Assembly (NCBI RefSeq): GCF_030272615.1
Contig: NC_081405.1
Coordinates: 311,875,235 to 311,939,234 of the forward strand
Direction of reading: 5' to 3'
Length of the DNA: 64,000 nt
From: Cryptomeria japonica
Lineage: Eukaryota; Streptophyta; Pinopsida; Cupressales; Cupressaceae
Position numbers and translations under genes: made by a program. Below are positions 1 to 12,289 of the stretch, one piece after another. Numbering within the stretch: position 1 is the first letter of the stretch; every line of letters begins with the position of its first letter. The notes below the pieces were generated by a model. The model was given only the letters and a program-made list of their open reading frames with translations. It searched no databases and was not told where the DNA came from.

Positions 1-300
1 CATATTGTACACACATACTATCTATAGTAGTATCATCTGATTCTGGGTAGGGTTTCCCACCATGGTTTTTCCCCTTACAGGGTTTCCATGCATAAATATC
101 TGTGTTATGTGTTGTGGATGTTATTGCCTTTCTATTTCATGCATTAAACTTTACAGGTACTACAATTAATTGATAAAACTGTCTACCAGCATAAAGTTTT
201 GTTTACCGGTATTAAGCATTAAGTTTGGTTAAGTTAGTTTTGGTTTGTATTTATTGGACAACTTATTCACCCCCCTCTCAGTTGTCTCCAGGACATAACA
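1..300 (+). repeat. 3' part of the 5' LTR of a Ty1/copia element
   Basis: The stretch ends in CA at position 300, followed after two bases by a primer-binding site. The preceding sequence (ACTTATTCACCCCCCTCTC at about 261-279) is the kind of U5 end common in plant copia LTRs. The 5' end of the LTR lies outside the window, so its length cannot be given. Confidence 0.75.
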
Positions 301-302
301 AT

Positions 303-314
303 TGGTATCAGAGC
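303..314 (+). promoter_or_regulatory. Copia primer-binding site, initiator Met tRNA type
   Basis: TGGTATCAGAGC is the standard plant copia site complementary to the 3' end of initiator methionine tRNA, where minus-strand cDNA synthesis starts. It lies two bases after the LTR end and 44 bases before the gag start codon. Confidence 0.9.
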
Positions 315-357
315 CTAGTCCTCTTTTTGTAGAATTTTAATAGCTTGAGGAGATCCA

Positions 358-2612
358 ATGTCTTCCAACTATTTGAGGAAGGATAGTCTGAAACTTGATG
401 GAGCTAACTATGGCATATGGAATATCAGGATGGAAACACATTTGAACTGCATTGGGAAGGACATATGGGATGTTACAAAGATTTTCTATGTTGGTCCTAC
501 TCAAAGTCAACCAAATCCACCAACCTTGGCTAAAGATGAGGAAAATGATTGGAAAGCAAGGGAAGCACTTTTGAGCGTATTGTTTGATCAACAAATCATG
601 GGATTATCAGACAGATCTACTGCTAAAGCTATTTGGAACAAGTTGGAAACATTAAATGAAGGTGATACCATAGTCAAAATTTCGAAGCTGGAATGCTTAT
701 GGGTCAAGTATGAAAATCTAAAAATGGAAGAAGATGAAATGATTTCTACTTTTATGGAAAGAGTAAATGAAATTGTTTTGGGTATACAATGTTGTGGAGG
801 AACCTTAAGTGAAGATGAAATTGTTTCTAAATTTTTAAGAGCATTTCCACCGGCATATAAAATGAAAGTAACTACTATAAATTAATTGAGAACAATGTCT
901 GCTACATCAGTATCTAGAGACACTTTGGTTGGAAAACTTTCAACTTTTGAACTTGAGGAATTTGGTCCTGTTGCTACTATTAAGACGGATTTAGCTTTCA
1001 AGGCATCATAATCATCATCTGAGAAATCTAATTGGAAAGCCTTTTATACAAGAGAACTTGAAGAAATCTGAAAAGAGAATGAAGAACTGGAAGATCTTGA
1101 AGCATTATTTGCAAGGAAAATGCCTAAAGGTCCAATTGGAAGTAAGTATTAAGGTAAAGCACCATTTAAATGTTTTAACTACAATAAAATTGGTCATATG
1201 GCATCTAGGTGTCCTGATAGACATGCAATATTGAAAGAAGATGCTAAAAGGACATATAAGCCTAACCCTGAATACGAGAGATACAAATTTAAGAAGAATA
1301 GAGAGAAATCTTGTTATTATGCTAATGAAGGAGTTACTGATGATTCTGATGAGGAACTGACAGACAATGGATGGGTTTTTATTGCTATAATAGAAGATCA
1401 ACTAACACCTACTGTTCAACCGGTAGAGCAGGCCCTGCTAGATAAAATTGAAGATAAGGATGAATGGATCATTGATTCTGGATGTTCACATCATATGATA
1501 GGTGACAAAAGTAAATTCTTAACCTTTTAGGAATACATTGGAGGTCTAGTGAGATTTGGGGATGATAAAGATTATTTGATCAAAGGAAAAGGCACTATAT
1601 CTTTTGATGGTAAGCATAATACTGATAATGTTTACTATGTTGAAGGTTTGAAGCACAATCTTTTGAGTGTTGGTCAATTAGTTGAAAAAGGTTTTCAGTT
1701 ACAATTCAAGAATGGTAAATGTAAAATCATGAACAAAATTGGCTTAGAAATTGCAATCAGTAATCAAACTAGAGGTAATATCTTTCATTTGAATAACAGT
1801 GAGAAAGCATGCTTAATTGCACATATTGATGAAAGTTGGTTATGGCAAAAGAGACTTTGTCATGTAAATTTTGATTGCATTGTGAAAATCAATACAACTA
1901 AGGTAGTAAGAGATTTACCTAATATAGTTAAGCCTGACAATCCGGTATGTAAGGAATGTCAATTTGAAAAGCAAGTTAGAGCATCTTTTAAGAGTATACC
2001 AGAAAAATCCAATAATGTTCTTGACTTAATTCATACTGATTTATGTGGTCTAGCAAGAACTAGAAGTTTACAAGGAGATAGGTATTTTATTCTAATCATT
2101 GATGACTATTCTAGAATTTGTTGGGTTACTTTTCTTAGGGAGAAATCAAAAGCTTTTGGGAAATTCAAATTATTCAAGGTGATGGTAGAGAATGAAACCA
2201 GTAAAAAACTCAAATGTTTGAGATTAGATCAAGGAGGTGAATTCACATCTAAGGAATTTAACACATTTTGTGAAGTAAATGGAATTAAAAGACAATTATC
2301 AGCACCTTGGACACCCCAGCAGAATGGAGTTGTGGAAAGAAAGAACATAACTATTTTGGATGTAGCTAGAAGTATGTTATCTGAAGTAAATCTACCTCAT
2401 GTATATTGGAGAGAAGCAGTGAGTACAGTGGTTTACACATTCAACAAAGTTCACATTAAAGGTGAAACTAGTAAGACCCCTCATGAACTATGGTTTGGTA
2501 ATACTCCTACTCTTAAATATTTCAGAATATTTGGAAGTAAATTCTATATTAGAAGAGATGAGTAGATTAGCAGATTTGATCCTAGAAGTGATGACGAAAT
2601 ATTTCTTGGTGT
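358..2612 (+). pseudogene. Ty1/copia gag-protease-integrase, truncated before reverse transcriptase
   Basis: One frame runs from the ATG at 358 to about 2612. It holds a UBN2-type gag, a zinc knuckle near 1165-1215 in which the second cysteine is tyrosine (CFNYNKIGH), a protease motif DSGCSHHM near 1477, a GAG-pre-integrase HHCC region near 1840-1965, and an integrase core with D (HTDLCG), D (LDQGGEF) and E (GVVERKN). In-frame stops fall at 883, about 1009, 1070, 1150, 1528 and 2563; I see no frameshift. After the IFLG motif near 2612 homology ends abruptly and no reverse transcriptase or RNase H follows. The element is dead and cut at its 3' side. Confidence 0.85.
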
Positions 2613-3397
2613 GTTCCTATGAAGTTTTAGGGCACAAGTATTTTGAGTGTCTATGCCGATACATTCATTATGTAAGTATCCTCTACAAAAATGAATTCAA
2701 GGATAACTATGCTTGTGACTATTGCACATACCTTGACCCTTATTACAACCCTATAATTGATGGATTCACTCCTTGTCTGCTATATGTCTGTTGTTGCAAT
2801 GGGAAATCATTTACACCTAGGTTTGTCATATGTTGAATTTTAAACCTACATTGATACATAATAAGGCTCAAAGGTGAAATTGTTGCACTAACTATAAACC
2901 ACAAGAATTCATGATAGTTCATCTCGTTACATTAGCTATTCTATCCATTAACCGATTCTATTCTTTTATCATTACTCATTTCATGTTGATCCATTTTCCT
3001 CACTAACAATTCTTTCAATGAAGCACATAGATATGTTGGCATAGTAGTCTAAATAAACATTCTATGTTCTATTAATTAAATTATGCCAACATATCTATTT
3101 TTTCAAAAATAGATATAGAACATATCTATAAATACATATATATCTTTTATTAATTTAGAAAATAGATATATTATGCCAACATATCTATTTTTTCTTATAG
3201 CTTGGACCATATTGTGTTGGGGAAATCTCACAATGTTGTATTTCTTTGTTTGCACTATCTTCTTTGAAAAGCAATTTGAGAACATCATCCTCTTCTATTT
3301 AACCTACAAGAGAAGTAGAGTATTGTATAAGGAGACCATCATAAATGACTTTTGGAGTTGAAGTTTGTGGCTTCATAACCTCTGATGGTTTTCCTGA
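2613..3397. other. Unassigned sequence with a repeated short motif
   Basis: No coding feature is supported. ATGCCAACATATCTATTTTT occurs directly repeated 90 bases apart (starting near 3082 and 3172), and an inverted copy of its core (AGATATGTTGGCATA) lies at about 3029-3043. This could be a small inverted-repeat element, but no ends or target duplication could be placed. Confidence 0.35.
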
Positions 3398-3718
3398 CTA
3401 ACTTGGTGATGGAGGAAGAGACATTAGTGAGAGTATAGGCTCTATTTTGTAGCCATTTATGCTAGTGTTTATGATTTTCAACTTCTTTTCTAAATCTTTC
3501 AGCAAAGATTCCAAAATTTCAGCTGTAGAGGCTGCTCTATTATGAGGAACAAAAGCATCAGCACTCCGCGTTAATGCATTGTAGGTATAGCTTGTATCGG
3601 TAGGAATACTGACTTCAACTCCATTATAAGGAAATTTCAGGCATTGATGATACATAGATGGTACTGCTTTTATTTCATGAATCCATGGCCTGCCCAGTAA
3701 GATGTTGTGTGCAAAAAT
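3398..3718 (-). pseudogene. Ty3/gypsy protease-region fragment
   Basis: Read on the minus strand, the segment contains LLGRPWIHE followed by YHQCLKF and NGVEV. This is the same block as LLGRPWIHE...YHQCIKF...NGVEV in the Tat-type gag-protease ORF of this window (about 52290-52380). An 85-residue ORF with ATG near 3655 is open, and the homology continues upstream of it to about 3718. It is a short relic with no LTR, gag or reverse transcriptase next to it. The AT-rich region begins right at its upstream edge. Confidence 0.75.
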
Positions 3719-3719
3719 A

Positions 3720-5340
3720 GTAATTTATTTTATTATAACATAATAGGTTTTTTAATCCATGCATATTATATTATTTCAAGCCAATTAAACTGCAAAAACA
3801 ATCATAACTTTTATTAAATATATTATTAATGAAATAAATACTGATATTAATATTTGATTTTTAAATACACCATGTTACTTTAAAAGTCTTTGAGCTCCTT
3901 ACTAGTCATACATACATATGAAATGCAAACAACCAATGAACAGTTTTGGATGCTTTATTTAAAAGAATGACAGTTAAATCTAGCATTAGCAAGATTTATG
4001 AAATTATTAATATACTATGAGACATTTTAATTTTATGGTTTGGAATGACCTATTAATTTTCTTTCTTTTAAATTTTTGAATTTATTTTAAAGTATACATG
4101 CATATTTGTTAGCTTTATAATTAAAAAAAAATATTTCTCTTGTAAACGATTGGCTAATACTTTTTTCCCTGTTATACACTGATTTCTCGGATGGAATAGA
4201 TTTCTCAGAAGCAGCATAATATTTGTTAACTTTATAGAACCAACACTATTTTATTTGCTTTTAGTAATTATTTTTTAGAATTCATAATTTTTTTCCTTAA
4301 AATATGCTGCAAACTCACAATTAAATATGTTCGAAAATATAATAAATATTTGTTCCTGAAAGGATCCCCTTCAAATTTGACATGCTTGAACTTTTAAACA
4401 TTTATATCATATATGATTTAATTAAATTTGTGTTAACCGTCTTACATTTAGTAATTTTTACTTGAGAAATAAATTTTTCATTTTTCTATGAATGATTGCT
4501 TGAAAAAAATTTACATTTTCTTTTTGGTTTTTCAATTTGCATGAAATATATTTTAAACCAACATTGTAAAATAGTATAAATCAACTTTTTTTATGCCTAC
4601 ATAAATAGATCTATAATCAAATCAAATAATAAAAGTATAAAATTGTATAAAATTTTAAGGGATATATATTTATAATAATAATTACATAAGTTAAAAAAAC
4701 TATTATGTTATAATAAAATAAATTATTATTTTTATTTAATTAATTTGACTTAATAAAATTATTATCTTTCAAGATTATTGTTATTTATTATTAATTTTAT
4801 TTTTTCTTAATATTTAATTTTTTTATATAGTTTTGTTTACACATTTTTGTTTATTATATTTTAGTTTTTAAAGTAGATTTAAATCTAGAACTATTTCAAT
4901 TATTTAACTTTATTTTGTGAAATTAAAAATTAATTAGGATTTCTTTAATTTATATTATTTTTTCTAGTAAAATTTTAATTATTATGAACTAATTATGTTT
5001 AATTTTTTTAACTTAATTATTATAATTTTTAAAATATAATCATTATCATTATTGTTATTAATGGAATTGATTTTTAATTTGTGTATGTGATTATTATGTA
5101 AATTGTTTGAAGTGGCTTAATTTATTTTTAACATATTTGTATGTGTAAAGAAAAAAAATATTAAACCTAAAATTGATAATGAATAAATATTTTATTTTCT
5201 TTGTTAGAAAGTGTTTATATAATGTTAAATTAAACTAGAATTAAGATCCCAACTAATTAAAATATATTTTATTAATATAAATAAGATTTATTTTTTAAAA
5301 TTATGATTAAAATTAAGTTGAAATATTTATAATTGTTATT
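3720..5340. other. AT-rich, gene-free stretch
   Basis: About 1.6 kb of extremely AT-rich sequence made of short A/T runs. I see no ORF of note, no LTR ends and no clear tandem periodicity until the array that starts near 5371. Confidence 0.6.
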
Positions 5341-5370
5341 TTAAAATTATGATTAAAATTAAGTTGAATT

Positions 5371-6300
5371 ATATAGATTATTGTTATTTTTTAATTATAT
5401 AATTTTCAAGATAAAACATATTAACTATTATCTTCAAATTTAAAATAATTATACAATAACCATAATTGTTTTTATCAATTATATTATAACTATACTACTA
5501 GTTAAATATTATTTTAAATATTTTAATTAAATAGTTATTAATCAAGATTAAGATTATAATTACTAATTTTAAGGTTATAATTAAAATAATCTTACAATTA
5601 GAATTAGAATTATATAGATTATTGTAATTTTTTAACTATATAATTTTCAATATAAAACATATTAACTATTATTTTAAAATTTAAAATAATTATACAATAA
5701 CCATAATTGTTTTTATCAATTATATTATAACTATACTACTAGTCAAATATTATTTTAAATATTTTAATTAAATAGTTATTAATCAAGATTAAGATTATAA
5801 TTACTAATTTTAAGGTTACAATTAAAATAATCTTACAACTAGAATTAGAATCATATAGATTATTGCAATTTTTTAATTATATAATTTTCAAGATAAAACA
5901 TATTAACTATTATTTTCAAATTTAAAATAATTATACAATAACCATAATTGTTTTTATCAATTATATTATAACTATACTACTAGTCAAATATTATTTTAAA
6001 TATTTTAATTAAATAGTTATTAATCAAGATTAAGATTATAATTACTAATTTTAAGGTTACAATTAAAATAATCTTACAACTAGAATTAGAATCATATAGA
6101 TTATTGTAATTTTTTAATTATATAATTTTCAAGATAAAACATATTTTCAATTTTAAAATAATTATGCAATAACCATAATTATTTTTACCAATTAAATTAT
6201 AACTATACTACTATTCAAATATTATTTTAAATATTTTAATTAAATAGTTATTAATCAAGATTAAGATTATAATTATTAATTTTAAGGTTATAATCAAAAT
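5371..6300. repeat. Tandem array of a 241-bp AT-rich unit, about 3.9 copies
   Basis: The marker ATATAGATTATTG recurs with its start at 5371, 5612, 5853 and 6094, exactly 241 bases apart each time (the last base of the marker varies). Each unit continues with ACCATAATTGTTTTTATCAA, then CTATACTACTAGTCAAATAT and TTAATCAAGATTAAGATTAT. The fourth unit has a short deletion near 6140-6150. Units look well over 90% identical by eye, so the array is fairly recent or homogenised. Confidence 0.9.
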
Positions 6301-6329
6301 AAATGATTATAGCAAGTAATTTATAATGA

Positions 6330-6725
6330 TAATTCTAATCTTAATGATTATAATTCTAAAATCATTATAATTATGATTAGAATTAAAATTAGGTTTATAA
6401 CATGAGTTAGTTTTAGATTAGGAGTTAAGATTAGGGTTCAAATTATCTTGAAAATTAAAGTTAGAGTTAAGCTTAGACTTAGATTAAGAGATAGGGCTAG
6501 TGTTAAGGAAACATTATGATGAGGTTTGTATTCAATGTTAGATTTAGGTCTATAATTAGGATAAGAATAATGACTAGGGTGCAAATTAATGTTAAGGTTA
6601 GAATTAGGGTTATGGTTACAACTATAATTTGAATTGGACTAGACATAAGGTTAACATTAAGGTTAGTGTTAATCTTAAATTAAGCTTAAGATTAGAATTA
6701 AGGTTATTGTTAAGGTTTGAATTAG
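6330..6725. repeat. Degenerate TTARGN array, telomere-like in composition
   Basis: The stretch is dominated by six-base words such as TTAGAT, TTAGGA, TTAAGA, TTAGGG, TTAGAG and TTAAGC in one orientation, with occasional TTAGGGTT. It follows directly on the 241-bp array. It is too degenerate to call a real interstitial telomere tract. Confidence 0.55.
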
Positions 6726-7224
6726 TTACAAGATTATTGTAATTTTATAACTATAATTTTTTTAAGTTGAAACACATTAATTATTATTTTAAAATTCAAA
6801 ATAATTACACAATAACTATAAGTGTTTTAATCGATTAAAAAATATCATTTCTTTGGTATTGTTGGTCATCAATTTTTTTTTATTGGTAAACAATTTTTTT
6901 ATATTAATATTATAAAAACTTATACATTATCACATCCAATTTAGCAAAAATTGGGGTAAACCCCTAAATCAGTCTCAACCATGTAAGCCAACCAGTACCC
7001 CACACCTAACCATCCACATACATAGTACTACTAAATATTACTATCCTACCACCCCAAAAATTGGCATCCACCCATTTTAACATATTATAAACTTATACAT
7101 TCAACACTAACAAAAATTTTCAACAAAAACTGCAAACATTTCATAATTTTATTTTATTTTTCCGCAGTCCATTAATCTATTAATCATCTTGAGCAAATTC
7201 GTCCTTATTTGATACATCCTACTA

Positions 7225-7755
7225 CTTCTTTGCCTGTGCCATCTGCATTTCCACTTCCATTTCCTAAATGTAGTCTTTTAAAGACTCTCATCCGACCCTT
7301 GCCTCCTCTATCTTGGCTTCATGATCCGCTCCATCATTCTATAACACAAATGGACTGACCTCCATATCACTCCCCTATGGCATGATAACTTCACCAAAGG
7401 GGCACCTCAAACCCTTTCCCACCACTGCCCATGCTATCATAGAATTTAGACTATAGAGAGAATAGTTTGGGATACAGGGTTCAACAAACCATATCACTTC
7501 CTCCTTTGTCCCAAACGTCAAGCCCCAAATGACCACCATGGGGATTATATCTGCATTTGCTCTATATCAAAATTTTGACTGAATATAATCTTCCTCCAGC
7601 AACACCTCCATTATCTGCAAAAAGGAGGGGTCGTCAAACTTGAATATAGCCCCCCAGTCTCTTGTCAAACACTTTCCCAAAGAAAGCAAGTTGTTGTTCA
7701 ATGAAATGGACCAATAAATTCGCTTCCATAGTAGCTTGATTTTCACTCTTCAATC
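7225..7755 (-). pseudogene. Decayed coding sequence of unknown family
   Basis: On the minus strand one frame stays protein-like for about 170 codons, passing LLWKRIYWSISL, then TRDWGAIFKFDDPSF, then VVIWGLTFGTKEE. It has five internal stops (for example TGA in a KF-stop-Y context and TAG after VIMP). No frameshift is needed. I do not recognise the protein. It lies upstream, on the same strand, of nothing obvious, and the RNase H fragment at 8117-8640 precedes it on the minus strand. It may be part of the same dead element or of an unrelated transposon gene. Confidence 0.35.
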
Positions 7756-8116
7756 TTCCTCCTGTCGTCATCTAAGCCCTGCTTCACACAAACTTCTCCT
7801 TGGAAAAACAAAAAGCTGCCCTTTTGTTGTTTTAAACTCCTCCACTTGACCTCATGTCAAAGCAGAGTAACAATAATAAATGCACTCCCCTATCCTTGAT
7901 TTACAAATTGACCAAGTCATCATTTTAAAATGAGCCAGACATACTACCTCCCACTCAGTGATTAACTCTCTTCCACATAATTAGACTGAAGAGAAATACA
8001 ACACCAAACATAATTAAAATGCATTAATAGTGTGGAGAGTATTAATGCATAACACTCCCAAATAATTCCAAAAAGCATGGGCGGTGCATCACTTGCCAAA
8101 TCAACAAACTAATCCA

Positions 8117-8640
8117 TCAAACCATTGGAGGCCCTTCCACATTCAGACTGTGCCACCACCTCACTTCATGACAATTTAAATTACACCCTTTATTCAATAT
8201 TATATCTGCATCTGAATTACCTTCACTATGAATATGTGAGATTTTATAGTCTTTTGAAATAATTTTTAATCTTAGTCCAATGATGTTAATAATTTTATTG
8301 ATTTTACAACAACCAGAGACTCCTTTAGTGATAGCCTTCATAACAATTTTTGAATCACCTTCCAAATGCAACTTTGAAACTAAAAGTCTATCTGCAAGAG
8401 AGACAACAAGCAAGGTGGCATGCACCTCCACTTCATTGTTGGTTGCATCCCATAGACGTATCGCTCCCCTTGCCAAAACAACTCCATCCTCATTTATCAC
8501 AATGCATCCTGCACCTGAGATTCCAAGGTTTCCTCGAGAAGCCCCATCAAAATTGATTTTGATCCAACCTAATTCTGGTTTTTCCCATACCACATCACAC
8601 TTTATATCATGGGTAGGATTAATCCTACAAGGCCCATTAA
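8117..8640 (-). pseudogene. RNase H (RVT_3-type) domain fragment, LINE-like
   Basis: A 158-codon ORF (ATG near 8593) has the order of an RNase H fold: first Asp in INFDGASRGN (about residue 15), Glu in NNEVEVHA, second Asp in LEGDSKIV, and a C-terminal HSEGNSDAD block. Homology extends upstream of the ATG to about 8640. In plants this domain is typical of the C-terminus of non-LTR (LINE) pol and of related stand-alone RNase H-like genes. No reverse transcriptase is seen upstream, so it is a fragment. Whether it came from a LINE or from a host RNase H-like gene cannot be settled here. Confidence 0.75.
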
Positions 8641-8649
8641 TGGGCCTTG

Positions 8650-11600
8650 TTGGTCATCGATATTGCCTTCAACTTTGAATTTCAATTTGTTCCTTACAAT
8701 ACTAGAATTGTGGGTACTCTCCACTACATACCTATAATGCATATGCCTTGCAAGAATATATTATCTCAAATTATTATCAAACCTACCTCTAAATTGATAT
8801 GTTATGAATCACATCCATCAACTACACAATTTTTTAAATTATTCCAATACTAAAAAGGCAAGTACTTGCTACATGGGAATTATTTTCTTTGAAAGGGAAT
8901 TATAGTGTCTATACGACCACTCCACTCTATTCCTATTCTATTACCACTAATGGTGGGTTAGTGGTGCGAGTGGTAGTTGCTAATTAAATCCAACCAAAGT
9001 GTTATTAGGGACTAAAGTCCTTGAGAAATGAGTCTTCTTATGCATGTGCATGCATGCTGTGTTTCTTTTATTCTTAATAAAAAAGAGCCTTAGAATGTAT
9101 ATGGAAGATATAGGCTAAATTTAATTGAGTGTAAAAGGAAATGGGGGCATCGTTAATAAATGGGAGTTACATGCAATTTAAAGAGAGGAGAATGATGATA
9201 TACTATTAAGGGTCAGTTTCAAAATATTTAGTGGCATGAGGAAAACAAAGAGGATGGGGGAATATGCATAGAAGAGGGAGGTAGAATAGCGGGTTTTATT
9301 TGATGTCCTTGGTAAAACTAGGGAGACTTTGAATGAGATTTGATGAATATTATGATTTGAGACCAATATGATACCAGTAGATAATCATGATCCCTTGATG
9401 TTGTGCTTTTCTTCCCATCCATTGAAAATATCTTAGTCATTATTGTTCAATCTCCATCTTTTGCTAATAATAAGCTTCAAGCTATGACTAGTAGCATGAT
9501 ATCTTCCTACTTATCTTTCACTTTCTTTCTATTGCACAAAATTGGATTGTTGCATATGAAATCAAATAATATACATTTTTATTTTACCTATCTTTTGAAC
9601 AAACCCCTTATTTAAGGATTAGATCATATCTATATTAGTGCACAACTAAAACTTTTTGTTCTGAATATCATTCTCTATGCAAATATGTATATTGAGTTGT
9701 TCTTTTCAAACTTGTATACATAATTCATTTAAAGAAATTTCATACTTTCTTCTTCTTGTACTTAAGCTAAGAGGCTATCGTCTATTGGACTATTTGCAAA
9801 TATATCATAATGTATGATTTTCTATCACTATAATAAAATAGCATACACATTGTTTTTTATGAATACATGTGCTATTTTTTATTATTTTATCAATATATAC
9901 ACATATCAACAAAAAAATAGGACATGAGGTCACTCCTCAAAGTCACATGAGCAATTTCCATAAAGCAAGATAATAGAAATAACAAGAAAGCCACCTAAGT
10001 GGTGAGAGCAACACCAATGAGAGGCAAAGAGGGTCCTTGATAATCTAGTTTACCCCATACATCAATGGGATCCAAGGTGATGTTAGGTTGGAACCACTCC
10101 TCATCAACATTAGTCTCTCTCCTCTTTATCTTCATTCCTCACTAATGAAATTGCTAGATCCAACCAAGGGAGCTATTTTGAAGAGTCTGTCCAACCACCA
10201 CCACAATTAGCTAACGACCATTTGTTTCCACCACCGCTAGATGGCTTATCCCCACCTGAAGGCCACTTAGAGGTAGAACCTCCATGTGTGGGAGAGGCAG
10301 AGTGCCACCAAGCTGAAAAAATCCAATCACGTATATGGTTGCAAGGTAGAGATTGACCATCAAAAGAAGAACTATTAGAGGGGACCCTAGGAACAATACA
10401 AGGGGCATTACTGCAATGATCAAGTAAAATCTAGAGGTGGGCCACCTCTAATGCCACTTTATTTTCTTGAACTTGAAATTGAAGCACAACATTATTACAA
10501 ATATAGAGGTTTTAGGGGAAAAAAAAAAAAGTATTATAGCATCGTAAATTGTGACGCTATACAATTTACACCACTTTTGTGCCCTTTCCTTAGTGTGACC
10601 CATTTTATCTCTCATCCAAATCGATTTCTAGCCTTTAACCTCAAAATTGGTGTCATTTGTTCACATGGTTGTTTGAACCTCTATCTTGGGTTATGTGCAC
10701 CCTATCTCCAACCTATTCACTATGTTTTGGGTGGAAAATGGTGTTGGCAAGAGACACTGCATTGATGATCAAATGTTGTCATTGATGGCAACTTGAGTCA
10801 GATATCCAATCCACATTTCATAATTCAGTCATACCAGAAGATTAATTGAGGTCTGACAAGGTCCAGTGAAAAGAACAGGTTATCCGACAGAATGTACAGT
10901 GTTGTGGTTGGTGATTCATTTATGTTGAGTATTTGGTGTTGTGGATCTCAGTGATGCATTGTGGATGTATAATATGCCTTATTCCAGAATTATGGTCTCT
11001 TTATTCGAAGAACACATTTATTTGAGACATTTTTTCAAATAGTTCGCTGCATTGTCTATGCAAGGTAGTGAACCATTTGATTGACCTTCATATAAGATGT
11101 ATGCTAACATAAGATAAATAAATTACATATGCAAGAACATGAACCCCTTTGACTAGGATCCTGCACAGTCTACATAAAGGTAAGGCGAGGATTATTCTCA
11201 TGGATCGGCATGTATAAGTCAATGCACCCTATATAAACCATTTGTTATTTGCTTTCTTTCTCTTTACACTCATCTTGGAGTGGTTTAATAATAAGCCAGG
11301 TTTTAGCAACTATATTTTGACAAAACATTTTTTTTTCACCTAAACCACCTTGACATCCACATGGTATAGCTTATTCCACTTTCTCAGCCCTCCTATATTC
11401 TTTAAGTGACAAGGAAGAGTATTTTTTTGAGTTTTTGAAACTTTAAAATTACCAGCAAAACAAACATACATAGAAACTTGGAAATATGTCTTGATTTTAA
11501 TGATTTATGACAAACCATAAGTGAAATAGAGAAGAAATTGATAACCTAATTATATTTGCTAGCATATACTAGTTCCTTACTCCATTGGGCTCCGATTTTC

Positions 11601-12150
11601 TAAAATATCACTGAAACTTGACATAAATTTATCTAATAGTTGATTAAATCTTAAACAATGCCACCTTACAATATCATTTGATTTGTAATTTATTACCCAA
11701 ACTACTTATCAAATCCTTGTACAAGCTTTATCCCTTTGTAATCTCATTCAAGCATTTTAATTAACCCCTTGGATTAAAACATGAAATGAAAAATTATATA
11801 CATCATAACAATGGAACAAGAAAATAAAAACGTTGATTTCATTAACTCAAAAGAAGATAAAATCATACATAGGAGAGTAAGGATTTTGAAATTATATCTG
11901 TATTAACTTCAAAAGCTATCTTCTATCAAACAACTGAATACATTTCATTTACAAACTAACCCATTTAAAATTTGAATCTGATGACTATCTTCTATTTTTC
12001 TCTATAAAATGACATTACAATTATTTGCTATTTACTCATGACTTCTCAAAACTAGAACCTAATCCTATAGACCAGACCTACAAAAGAGACCATATTTAGA
12101 TATTTTGGAACCCTTTCTAATGGCCTTGATTTCCCTTTTATAGAAAATAA
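8650..12150. other. No supported gene
   Basis: Mixed low-complexity and unique sequence. Short ORFs exist on both strands but none carries a recognisable motif. A short imperfect palindrome lies near 10520-10550. Nothing else can be supported. Confidence 0.4.
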
Positions 12151-12154
12151 GGGA

Positions 12155-12280
12155 GCAACAAGACTGAGGCCAAGAGACACTTGTCATCTAGAATGAAAAA
12201 GACAAGAAAGCCATACGCAACAAGACTGAGGCCAAGAGACACTTGTCATCTAGAATGAAAAAGCCAAGAAAGCCATACGC
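12155..12280. repeat. Two-copy 62-bp tandem duplication
   Basis: GCAACAAGACTGAGGCCAAG starts at 12155 and again at 12217, followed in both copies by the same 42 bases with a single difference (GACAAG versus GCCAAG). The near identity marks a recent local duplication. Confidence 0.9.
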
Positions 12281-12289
12281 AATTCTATT

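Noticed and set aside
6330-6725. Interstitial telomere tract
   Set aside because: Only isolated TTAGGG words occur and the plant TTTAGGG unit is not repeated, so only a degenerate telomere-like array is claimed.
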